Assembly (NCBI RefSeq): GCF_000025965.1 | Contig: NC_006513.1 | Coordinates: 3,224,001-3,288,000 of the forward strand | DNA: 64,000 bases | Direction of reading: 5' to 3' | Origin: Aromatoleum aromaticum EbN1 | GTDB lineage: Bacteria; Pseudomonadota; Gammaproteobacteria; Burkholderiales; Rhodocyclaceae | Shown: piece by piece, positions 57,517 to 64,000 of the stretch | How the letters are laid out: each line of letters opens with the position of its first letter | How positions within the stretch are numbered: position 1 is the stretch's first letter | The notes under the pieces: model-generated | Told to the model about the DNA's origin: nothing | Seen by the model: only the letters and a program-made list of their open reading frames with translations | Database searches by the model: none | Translations under genes and position numbers: made by a program

Positions 57517-57987
57517 TCGACCGCACCCATGAACTGCCGCTGACGCAGCAATGCCGGATTCTGCGTCTGGCGCGCTCGTCGATGTACTACACGCCGCGAG
57601 AAGTGTCGGCGCACGATCTGGCGCTGATGCGCCGGATGGACGAACTGCATCTCGAGCACCCGTTTGCCGGAGCGCGGATGCTGCGGGATTTGCTGCGCGC
57701 CGAGGGGCATGCGATCGGGCGCAAGCACGTCGGCACGCTGATGCGCCGCATGGGCATCGAGGCGCTCTATCGCAAGCCCAACACGTCCCGGCGCCGCCGC
57801 GGTGACGAGATCTATCCGTACCTGCTGCGGGATCTGAAGATCGAACGCCCCAACCAGGCGTGGGCCGCCGACATCACCTACATCCCGATGCGCAAGGGTT
57901 TCGTGTATCTGTTCGCCATCATCGATTGGTCCTCGCGCCGAGTGCTGGCGTGGCGGCTGTCGAACACGCTGACCACCGACTTCTGCC
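57513..57987 (+). pseudogene. IS3-family orfB, N-terminal piece
   Basis: Starts in the -1 frame relative to orfA. It carries the HTH_21 region (HPFAGARMLRDLLRAEGHAIGRKHVGTLMRRMGIEALYRKPN) and the first catalytic Asp in [26 protein letters not shown]. It is cut in the middle of the catalytic core by the IS4-family element. Bases 57979-57987 (ACTTCTGCC) are the target duplication. Confidence 0.92.
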
Positions 57988-59465
57988 CATGTCGTTATAC
58001 ACAACTCAGGCCGCCTCATCGCGTAGCGCCTGTATGGTGGCGGCGGCATCCATGACGCGCTGCAAGCCCAGCCAGATGGTCTTCACACCCGGCTCGCCGT
58101 CGCCCTTGCGCGCCAGGAAGCCGCCGAGGGTGGCGATCAGGCGCAGCACTTCGTTGATGGTGGGCGGGGTGGCGGGCGGTTTCTTCTTCGTGAGCAGATA
58201 CGCGCCGCGGATCTCGTCGGGGTCGAAGAAGAGCGTGGCATCCAGCTCGGGGCAGGTTCGGCCGGTGCGCATCAGATGCGCGATGCGCCAGGCGACGACC
58301 ATGAACAACGCCAGCGCGCGCTCCAGGCGCTCGATGGCGGACAGTTGCAGCGCTTCGATCCGACAGCCGTTCTTGAGCACGTGAAAGAAAGTCTCGATCT
58401 CCCAGCGCGCCCGATACCAGTCGATCAGCTCGACCACGTCGGCAGCCGTCGCAGCTTCCCGGTTGGTGAGCAGGCGCCACTCCACGGGCTTGGTGCCGGC
58501 CGGCGCGCCGATCTCGCGCGCCACGATGCAGGTGGCCGATACCGTGCCCGCCTTGCCCGCAGGCAGGCTGACCCGTCGGGCCCACAGTTGCTGGCGCACC
58601 TCGCGCGCCTTCTGGCCGTGGCGCGAGCCCATCGTGAACACGATCTCGCCCAGCGGCTCGCCTGCGCAGGTGTGCGACCACAGCTTCGCGCCCTCTGGCA
58701 AGCAACGGTTGTGCTTGGCCCGCACCAGCCAGTCGGCCGGCGTGCCCAGCGTCTGGGCGCGCAGCATCATTTCCATCAGATCCGCTTCGCGGTCGGCTAC
58801 ATACACCAGGCGGGTGGTCGCCATCCCCGTGGCCAACTCCGCGACCCGCTCGTAGCCTTCGGGCCAGCGCGCGCTCTCCTTGATGCTGGTGCGCTCGCCT
58901 GGTTCATCGACATCCTCGCGCGCCCACATCCACGCATCGAGCACGCCCAGCGGTTCGCGCTCGGGCGTCACCGCATAGGTCGGGTGCAGGTACATGCCGC
59001 GGCGCGCCTCGTAGTTCAGCCGCCCCAGACCCGCGATGCCCTGCCCGTTGAAGTCCAGCTCGGTCGTGTCCTGCAGGCACAACACCACCGGATGGGCACG
59101 CATGCGGCTGCGGGTGCGCTCCCAATGCGGCGCCAGGATCGCCTGCCAGTCGACCTCGTCGTTGCCCAGGAAGCGGTACGCGCCAACCGTCTCGCCCCAG
59201 CCCCGGCACGCCATCGGAATGCCCGCCGTCGGCTTCGCCGACAACCGCTCCATCAGCACCTTCGCCCGCTTGTTCAGTCTCTCGTCGCCCAGCGCCATCC
59301 CCGCAAACTCCTCCACCACCCAGCTCTTCGTCGCCAACAGGTCACCCAAATTGCAAAAGTAGACGCGTTTTTATATGGGTTTACAAGCACTTCGTGTAAG
59401 TCATTGAAGGTCAACGATTATTCAGATCGGCGTGCCGGCGGTGCGGAGTTGTGTATAACGAGATG
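57988..59465 (-). mobile_element. IS4-family element inside IS3 orfB
   Basis: 1478 bp. 20-bp inverted repeats with one mismatch: CATGTCGTTATACACAACTC on the left and CATCTCGTTATACACAACTC on the right. 9-bp duplications ACTTCTGCC lie at 57979-57987 and 59466-59474. It contains one complete transposase gene and is the innermost, youngest insertion of this nest. Confidence 0.95.
58006..59349 (-). CDS. IS4-family (Tn5/IS50 type) transposase
   Basis: 447 residues. The N-terminal domain (GDERLNKRAKVLMERLSAKPTAGIPMACRGWGETVGAYRFLGNDEVDW) matches Tn5-type transposases. Catalytic residues are an Asp in CLQDTTELDFNGQ, an Asp in YVADREADLMEM and the YREK-type motif in WYRARWEIETFFHVLKNGCRIE. Intact, with its stop inside the left inverted repeat region. 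Confidence 0.95.
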   Translation of the reverse strand: MGDLLATKSWVVEEFAGMALGDERLNKRAKVLMERLSAKPTAGIPMACRGWGETVGAYRFLGNDEVDWQAILAPHWERTRSRMRAHPVVLCLQDTTELDFNGQGIAGLGRLNYEARRGMYLHPTYAVTPEREPLGVLDAWMWAREDVDEPGERTSIKESARWPEGYERVAELATGMATTRLVYVADREADLMEMMLRAQTLGTPADWLVRAKHNRCLPEGAKLWSHTCAGEPLGEIVFTMGSRHGQKAREVRQQLWARRVSLPAGKAGTVSATCIVAREIGAPAGTKPVEWRLLTNREAATAADVVELIDWYRARWEIETFFHVLKNGCRIEALQLSAIERLERALALFMVVAWRIAHLMRTGRTCPELDATLFFDPDEIRGAYLLTKKKPPATPPTINEVLRLIATLGGFLARKGDGEPGVKTIWLGLQRVMDAAATIQALRDEAA

Positions 59466-59474
59466 ACTTCTGCC

Positions 59475-59833
59475 TCGATGCGGTGCGCGAAGCGCTGCAT
59501 CGCTACGGCCGCCCGGAGATCTTCAACACCGATCAGGGATGCCAGTTCACCAGCACCGATTTCACCGACCTGCTCAAAGACAACGGCATCCAGATCAGCA
59601 TGGACGGCAAGGGCTGCTGGCGCGACAACGTCTTCGTCGAGCGGCTGTGGAAGAGCGTGAAATACGAAGAGGTGTACCTCAAGGCCTATGACAGCGTCGC
59701 CGAGGCCAAGGCCCACCTGGGCGCCTACCTGCGCTTCTACAACGAACGCCGGCCGCACCGCGCTCACGACGGGCGCACCCCCGACCAGGCGTACTTCGGC
59801 GCGCTCCGCGATGAGACGCCGCTGGCGGCATGA
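59475..59833 (+). pseudogene. IS3-family orfB, C-terminal piece
   Basis: Continues orfB (LDAVREALHRYGRPEIFNTDQGCQFTS...) with the second Asp in NTDQGCQFTS and the Glu in CWRDNVFVERLWKSVKYEEVYL. Joined to 57513-57987 it makes 277 codons in frame. Ends DETPLAA. Confidence 0.92.
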
Positions 59834-60081
59834 CGGCACAAAGGCTGGCTCCGTGGATTTATGGACGATGCGCTTCGCGCACCGGGCCGCTTGCCGTGGA
59901 AAAGTCTGACGACTTTCCCACCGCGCAGCCCTTCGCCCACAAGCTCCACCGAGCTCGAACCGATTTTTATAAAATATGAGAAAGTCAAAACCAACCCAGA
60001 CCTCGGGCCCCCGGCCCTAACCGGCAAGGCTCCACTTATCGAACCGGATTCCCTGTCCAGACAATCGGGGCCACCTCTGTC

Positions 60082-61005
60082 GCCCGGGTCATCATCGACA
60101 ACCCCAAGTGCGCGATCACCCGCGCCTGCACCCGCGACCCGCAGGTGCAGCGCGCCTACGCCGAGTGTGCCGAAGGATTCGGTTTCAGGATCTCCCCGTG
60201 TCCGCCGGCCGATCCCCGTAAAAAAGGGATCGTCGAGTCGGGAGTAAAATATGTCAAACGCAACTTTTTGCCGCTGCGCGAGTTCAGGAGCCTCGCCGAC
60301 GCCAACCGGCAGGTGGCCGACTGGGTCATGGGCGAGGCCGGCAACCGCTGCCACGGGACGACGCGCGAGAAGCCGCTGACGCGCTTTGCCTCGGTCGAGA
60401 AGGCGCTCCTGCTGCCGCTGCCGACGGTGCCGCCGGTCCTGGCCACTTGGGTGAAGGTGACGGTCCATCCCGATACGCACGTCAAATTCGGACTCTGCCT
60501 CTACTCGGTGCCGTTCCGCCTCGTCGGGCAGGAACTGTGGCTACGGGCGACGCACACCTCGGTACAGGTGTTCCACGAGCACCAGCTCATCGCCAGTCAT
60601 CCGCGGCTCAAGGATCCGGGGCGCCGCTCGACGGTGCGCGACCATCAGCCGCTCGAGGCGCAGGCCTATCAGCTGCGCGATCCGCAGTGGTGCCTCGAGG
60701 CCGCGACCCGGATCGGTTCGGCCTGCGCGGCGCTGATCGAGGCGCTCTTCGCCGACCGCGTCCTCGACAACCTGCGGGCCGCCCAGGGCATCGTCCGCCT
60801 GGCCAAGACCTACGGCAGCGCGCGCCTGGAGGCCGCCTGTGTCCGGGCGCTGTCCTTCGGCAGCCCGCGCTACCGCACGGTCAAGACGATCCTTGCCAAG
60901 GGGCTCGACCAACAGGCGGCGCAGAGCTCGTTCGATGCGCTGGCCGAGACCTATACCCGCGGCGGGCGCTTCTGCCGCGATACCAAATCCCTGCTGACCC
61001 ACTAA
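60082..61005 (+). pseudogene. istA: IS21 istA (element B), C-terminal piece
   Basis: 307 codons (ARVIIDNPKCAITRAC... DTKSLLTH) continuing from 57120. It contains the second catalytic Asp (IIDNPKCA) and Glu (KKGIVESGVKYVKRNFLP). The C-terminal beta-barrel is complete. istB follows 12 bp downstream. Confidence 0.92.
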
Positions 61006-61017
61006 AGGCGCATCATC

Positions 61018-61806
61018 ATGAATCCGATTCCCGAACTCACTGCGTTCCTCAAGCAACTGCGCCTGTCCGGCATCCTCGATTCGCTCGATCTGCGGAACCG
61101 CCAGGCGATCGAGGGCAAACTCGCCTACACCGAATTCCTCTCCATCCTGATCGGCGACGAGGTCGCCCGGCGCGACCAGAAGAAGGTGGCGATGCGCCTG
61201 CGGCGCGCCAATTTCCGCGGCGAGAAGACGATCGAGGCGTTCGACTTCGACCGCCTGCCGAACCTCAATCGCAGCCTGATCCAGGATCTGGCGACCGGCC
61301 GCTACCTGAGCGAGAAGGTGGCCATCCTGATCGCCGGCCCGTGCGGCACGGGCAAGAGCCATCTGGCGCAGGCGCTCGGCCATTGCGCCGTGCGCCAGGG
61401 GCATGACGTCGTGTTCACGATGCAGACGCAACTCGTCGGCTCGCTGCACGCCGCGCGCGCCATCGGCAGCTTCGAGCGGCGCTTCCAGCAATTGGCTCGT
61501 GTGCCACTCCTGGTGATCGACGATTTTGGTCTGAAACCCCTTCGTCCACCGCACGACGAAGATTTCCACGACCTCGTCGCCGAGCGCTACGAGCGCGCAT
61601 CAACGATCGTGACGAGCAACCTGGACTATGACGAATGGGGCGATGCCTTCCCGGCCAACCGCATGCTCGGCGCCGCCACCCTCGATCGGCTGCGGCATGG
61701 CGCCTACCGCGTCGTCCTCGACGGTGAGAGCTACCGCGCGCCGAAGCCATCGCCGGACTCGACCAGGGCGCCCGCGCGCTCGCCGGCGGCGGCCAAGGCG
61801 CGCTGA
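61018..61806 (+). CDS. istB: IstB helper ATPase (IS21 element B)
   Basis: 262 residues. Walker A is IAGPCGTGKSHLAQAL near residues 103-118 and Walker B VPLLVIDDFGLKPL near 163-176. Intact. It differs clearly in sequence from the istB of element A, so the two IS21 elements are different species of the family. Confidence 0.95.
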   Translation: MNPIPELTAFLKQLRLSGILDSLDLRNRQAIEGKLAYTEFLSILIGDEVARRDQKKVAMRLRRANFRGEKTIEAFDFDRLPNLNRSLIQDLATGRYLSEKVAILIAGPCGTGKSHLAQALGHCAVRQGHDVVFTMQTQLVGSLHAARAIGSFERRFQQLARVPLLVIDDFGLKPLRPPHDEDFHDLVAERYERASTIVTSNLDYDEWGDAFPANRMLGAATLDRLRHGAYRVVLDGESYRAPKPSPDSTRAPARSPAAAKAR

Positions 61807-62275
61807 GGACGCCAGCCGTTTGCAGCGCCGTCCTCGGCGCTGCAAACCCCTTCAGCGGCGATCCCGCGGCCTCAACCCCCTGGGGCTCCGCCCCACACCC
61901 CGCGCTCGCCGCGGGGCAGCCGCCGGGGATGAAAAACATCCCCGGCACCTCCCCGGAGCATTGGCCACCCTCCACGGCGTCAAGGGGCTTTCGCGGCATA
62001 AACGGGCCGATGAAACCGGCCCATTTATTCCACGGTCCCCGTGACCCCGTTCCAGGCGAAAAGCCGGCCCCGCATCGTCCCGCTTTCGCCGGCGTCCGCC
62101 GGGTCCGTCCGCCCCTTTCTGAGCCTTCCATAACGCATATTTCGGTCCAATTCGACCCTTGCGCTTATGAGCGTTTTACCCCATCCTCCGCACCGTTCGA
62201 AACGCCACTTTCAAACCCCTCCAAGTGGCGCCATTACGCCGATCATGCCCGGCGCCTTTATGCCGATCCGTGACA
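61807..62275. other. Non-coding 3' end of IS21 element B
   Basis: 469 bp from the istB stop to the element end. It holds a perfect 13-bp hairpin (61818-61830 with 61835-61847, loop TCCT) 11 bp after istB without a T-tract, and the two right-end transposase repeats. I see no gene in it. Confidence 0.75.
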
Positions 62276-62348
62276 GGTAGTGCACGCTGCAGAGGTCCTT
62301 GCAGTACACGGGGCGGTCACAGCCCGGTTCCGAGCAGGTGCGGGTCAT
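62276..62348 (-). pseudogene. Cys-rich phage protein, N-terminal piece
   Basis: 24 codons starting at the ATG 62348 (MTRTCSEPGCDRPVYCKDLCSVHY), which overlaps the upstream HNH stop (ATGA). The four-cysteine pattern C-x4-C-x5-C-x3-C followed by H suggests a small zinc-binding module. The rest of the gene is at 56259-55979 beyond IS21 element B. Too short to appear as a gene by itself. Confidence 0.88.
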
Positions 62349-62653
62349 TCGTCCACCTCACGCAGCCAAGGGTGGCGTGGGTCCAGGGGGAAGCCCTCAA
62401 GGGAGCTGCCGCGCAGGTGGCCCGACTTCTCGTAGGCTTGTTTACAAGACGAATGGCATGTAGCACAGAGAGACTGCAAGGCTCCCGTCCAGAAGCTGCG
62501 AATCGGGTCCTCGGCCTTGCGCCAGGGCTCGACGTGATCGGCGACAGTCGCAGGCTCGATACGTCCGGCAGCGCGGCAAAACGCGCACAGCGGGTGCAGC
62601 GCTAGCTGCGCTGCTCGTCGGCGTTGCCAGGCTCTGCTCGCGTAAAAGGCCAC
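62345..62653 (-). CDS. Phage HNH endonuclease (packaging-associated)
   Basis: 102 residues from the GTG at 62653, preceded by GAGAG. A TTG further up (62671) would sit within about eight bases of the predicted mRNA start without a ribosome-binding site. Two CxxC zinc pairs (CAFC, CATC) flank VADHVEPWR with the catalytic His, and ALQSLCATCHSSC replaces the common NLQSLC asparagine. HNH proteins beside the terminase are known to assist packaging-end cutting in HK97-like phages. Confidence 0.88.
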   Translation of the reverse strand: MAFYASRAWQRRRAAQLALHPLCAFCRAAGRIEPATVADHVEPWRKAEDPIRSFWTGALQSLCATCHSSCKQAYEKSGHLRGSSLEGFPLDPRHPWLREVDE

Positions 62654-62666
62654 GTGGTCTCTCAAA

Positions 62667-62681
62667 TGCAACTAAGTTGCA
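62667..62681. promoter_or_regulatory. Palindromic operator-like site
   Basis: TGCAACTAAGTTGCA is a perfect 15-bp dyad covering the predicted transcription start (about 62678) of the packaging operon. This is where a repressor would block polymerase. Confidence 0.6.
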
Positions 62682-62684
62682 CTA

Positions 62685-62712
62685 AGAATACCTGATATAC
62701 GGTAGATGTCAA
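62685..62712 (-). promoter_or_regulatory. Promoter of the phage packaging/head operon
   Basis: On the minus strand TTGACA (62712-62707), 16 bp, TATTCT (62690-62685), pointing into the HNH-terminase-capsid genes, which are largely coupled by 4-bp overlaps. Confidence 0.65.
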
Positions 62713-62784
62713 GCGCAAGGGCTTGAAATTGCTGATTATTTTGCTTGGGGTGGGGTCGAGGTCGAGGTCGAGGGCACACTCCCG

Positions 62785-62847
62785 CAGCGTTCCCAGCGTT
62801 CCCAGCGTTCCCAGCGTTCCCAGCGTTCCCAGCGTTCCCAGCGTTCC
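62785..62847 (+). repeat. Seven perfect tandem copies of CAGCGTTCC
   Basis: A 9-bp unit starts at 62785 and repeats without error seven times. An eighth copy at 62850 pairs with an inverted one to form the 17-bp palindrome AGCGTTCCGGGAACGCT (62851-62867). Another single copy begins at 62908. Confidence 0.95.
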
Positions 62848-63020
62848 CGCAGCGTTCCGGGAACGCTCAAACCCGCGCCAGCAAAGGGATTCAGCCCGAT
62901 TTTGCCCAGCGTTCCGGGGGAGACACGTGTACACAAGGAATTGCCCACAAGGGTGCTCTAACAAGGTGTGCTTTTGTTGGGAGGGTGTGTGTGTCTATAT
63001 ATATAGGTAAAAACAGCCTA

Positions 63021-63149
63021 GAACCCTTGTGGCTACTGGGGTTGAGCGTTCCCGGAACGCTCGGGAACGCTAGAGGGCAAATCGGCCTGAAACCCTTGTG
63101 GTTACTGGGTTTCAGCGTTCCCGTGAATTCCGGGAACGCTCGGAACGCT
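63021..63149 (+). repeat. Duplicated module with AGCGTTCC/GGAACGCT palindromes
   Basis: A 34-bp segment at 63021-63054 recurs at 63090-63123 with a few mismatches (69-bp offset), both containing CCCTTGTGG and ending in AGCGTTCCCG. Palindrome AGCGTTCCCGGAACGCT lies at 63045-63061. AGCGTTCCCG and CGGGAACGCT face each other at 63114-63140, with further GGAACGCT copies at 63064 and 63142. Confidence 0.9.
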
Positions 63150-63163
63150 GGATGCGACCCCTC

Positions 63164-63190
63164 AAAGAAAAAGCGCCCCGAAGGGCGCCT
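63164..63190 (-). terminator. Intrinsic terminator of the DUF3987-type gene
   Basis: Minus-strand stem GGCGCCC / GGGCGCT around a TTCG tetraloop (63189-63183, 63178-63172), followed by a T-rich tail (complement of the A-run 63164-63172). Confidence 0.85.
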
Positions 63191-63208
63191 TGTTGGGCTC
63201 GGACTCGA

Positions 63209-64000
63209 TCAGAGCAGGTGTAACAGGCGGATGGACTTGTTCGGACCGGGCACGTCGTCCACCTCGTGGGCCAGCTCATCGAGAGCGACAAGGTGCTCGA
63301 CAGCAGCATCGAACTCGCGTGCGGCCAACTTCGTGCGACGCAGCGCGGCGCTGCGTGTTACGCGGCTGGCAGGCTGGTACTTCGCCTCCTGCTTGCTCAG
63401 CGTGGCGGCGGGGCGCTCCAGCAACTCGGCGAGGGCCCTGCGCACCTTGGCAGCATTGGCCTGAACCTCGCCCTCGTGCATGTGCTCGCTCACGAACGCG
63501 AGCATCGTGCGGTCGGACGCTTCAACGAGCTTGTTTGCCCATAGTACGTGCTCGGCGCGAATTTCGGGCGCTTCAGGGTGATCCCACACTGCCAGGACGC
63601 CCGCCACGCGGAACGTCTTCTCGAAGCTGCGAACGAGCAGCGCCTTGCCGGTCGGGTCCGCTGCATCCGCCTTGTGGGAGCAGGCGATCTGACGCTCCTT
63701 GAGCATCGCCACCGCCTTGTGATGAATCGCGATGCCCATCGGGTTGCGGCCCGCTTCGCTGATGCGCTCGGCTCGGCGCTCCACCTCCCACGGCATGTCG
63801 GGTGCGCTCATTGTCCACTGCGGCACGACGTTGTCCCGGCCTCGGGCCATCAGGAAGCGCCCCAGCAGGCCGTCCGTGATGTTGCCCGCCTTGAGCTTTT
63901 CGCCGAGCGTGTGCGGGGTGCTGAACCCGATGATGTTCATGCACGGGTTCTGCAGGCTTCGCGCCTCGCGCCCCTTCACCCGGGCAAGTGCTCTGGTTGT
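63209..64000 (-). CDS. Phage replication protein, DUF3987-type, 5' end outside window
   Basis: At least 263 residues, open through the window edge; the GTG at 63979 is not a credible start because the frame continues beyond it. NPCMNIIGFSTPHTLGEKLKAGNITDGLLGRFLMARGRDN is the conserved core of DUF3987 proteins, which are fused or linked to phage/plasmid primase-helicase ATPases. The C-terminal half is helical (VLWANKLVEASDRTMLAFVSEHMHEGE). The ATPase part would lie to the right of the window. It ends in its own terminator. Confidence 0.75.
   Translation of the reverse strand, partial: TTRALARVKGREARSLQNPCMNIIGFSTPHTLGEKLKAGNITDGLLGRFLMARGRDNVVPQWTMSAPDMPWEVERRAERISEAGRNPMGIAIHHKAVAMLKERQIACSHKADAADPTGKALLVRSFEKTFRVAGVLAVWDHPEAPEIRAEHVLWANKLVEASDRTMLAFVSEHMHEGEVQANAAKVRRALAELLERPAATLSKQEAKYQPASRVTRSAALRRTKLAAREFDAAVEHLVALDELAHEVDDVPGPNKSIRLLHLL

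Larger units (their letters stand above)
57121..60078 (+). mobile_element. IS3-family element inside istA (B), interrupted by IS4
   Basis: Imperfect inverted ends AGAGCGGGCCCCGG... and ...CGGGGCCACCTCT, with 3-bp duplications GTC at 57118-57120 and 60079-60081. orfA is intact; orfB is split. Native length would be about 1471 bp, normal for the family. The 3' 245 bp after orfB (59834-60078) carries no gene. Confidence 0.9.
56265..62275 (+). mobile_element. IS21-family element B, split by IS3 which is split by IS4
   Basis: Ends TGTCACCGATCG... and ...CGATCCGTGACA, with 5-bp duplications GGTAG at 56260-56264 and 62276-62280. 6011 bp in all, about 3050 bp without the nested insertions. It carries istA (split) and istB (intact), six 25-bp direct repeats at the left end and two inverted copies at the right. 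Confidence 0.92.
62713..63163. other. Repeat-rich phage intergenic region, candidate origin
   Basis: No convincing gene is present; frames crossing it are repeat artefacts (for instance SVPSVP or WERWER runs). It holds an AT-rich patch (about 62723-62746), the 9-bp tandem array, palindromes from the same word, a GT/TA alternating stretch (62986-63006), and a 34-bp imperfect direct repeat. It lies between the replication gene's terminator and the packaging promoter. Confidence 0.65.
39712..64000. mobile_element. HK97-type prophage, defective, continues past window
   Basis: A contiguous block of siphovirus genes on the minus strand, from a replication gene (right) to the tape measure (left). 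The left limit is only known to lie between the host terminator (39709) and the tape-measure stop (39848). I saw no integrase, lysis, tail-tip, fibre or repressor genes inside the window; some may lie beyond the right edge. No attachment-site duplication can be tested without the other end. Nested insertion sequences split two phage genes. Confidence 0.9.

Noticed and set aside
62785-62847. Regular short repeats as a CRISPR array
   Set aside because: The units are 9 bp and directly adjacent with no spacers, and no cas genes are nearby.
62662-63464. Open frames through the repeat region (Ser-Val-Pro, Trp-Glu-Arg, Phe-Pro-Ala runs)
   Set aside because: The tandem 9-mer is a multiple of three, so it opens several frames on both strands; composition is purely repetitive and no ribosome-binding site supports any of them.

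Overview
The window looks like a chromosomal segment of a high-GC betaproteobacterium of the Rhodocyclales, most like Azoarcus/Aromatoleum. This is an inference from gene order and protein similarity recalled from known families, not from a search. About 39.7 kb of core genes is followed by about 24 kb of a damaged HK97-type prophage that runs off the right edge.

Core region, left to right: the 3' part of NADP-type glutamate dehydrogenase; an M20 amidohydrolase; a large FtsX-type ABC permease; rmuC; moaA (minus); a small conserved gene with its own terminator; a Lon-type ATP-dependent protease; a small winged-helix-like gene; and a 1604-residue DUF4011-helicase-Vsr-DUF3320 protein of the kind recognised as a single-gene antiphage system (Hhe). 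Next come two identical tRNA-Asn genes with a clear promoter and terminator, an aspartate-type aminotransferase divergent from uvrB, a low-molecular-weight phosphatase, rne divergent from rluC, a HAD phosphatase, and a methyltransferase with maf. The fatty-acid cluster DUF177-rpmF-plsX-fabH-fabD-fabG-acpP-fabF is followed by a ygfX-like gene, nadB, and the envelope-stress operon rpoE-rseA-rseB-rseC-mucD plus a glutaredoxin-like gene. rseA through the glutaredoxin-like gene are chained by four 4-bp overlaps.

The prophage reads on the minus strand. In transcription order it carries a replication-type DUF3987 protein (cut by the window edge), a repeat-rich intergenic region, a promoter with an overlapping operator-like palindrome, an HNH nuclease, a Cys-rich small protein, a second degenerate HNH-type protein, terminase small and large subunits, portal, a fused protease-capsid, connectors, tail completion, tail chaperone with a programmed -1 frameshift, and tape measure. 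It abuts host DNA directly after the tape measure, and no tail-tube gene sits in the usual place, so it is probably defective.

Two phage genes are split by nested insertion sequences. terS holds an IS21-family element that itself holds an IS66-family element. The Cys-rich gene holds a second IS21-family element, which holds an IS3-family element, which holds an IS4-family element. Every insertion has a matching target duplication (6, 8, 5, 3 and 9 bp), and removing each insertion plus one duplication copy restores an open frame exactly. The insertion order can therefore be read from the DNA.

The least explained stretch is 62.7-63.2 kb. It holds seven perfect 9-bp tandem repeats plus palindromes built from the same word, next to AT-rich DNA and a replication gene, and is a candidate replication origin or regulator array.
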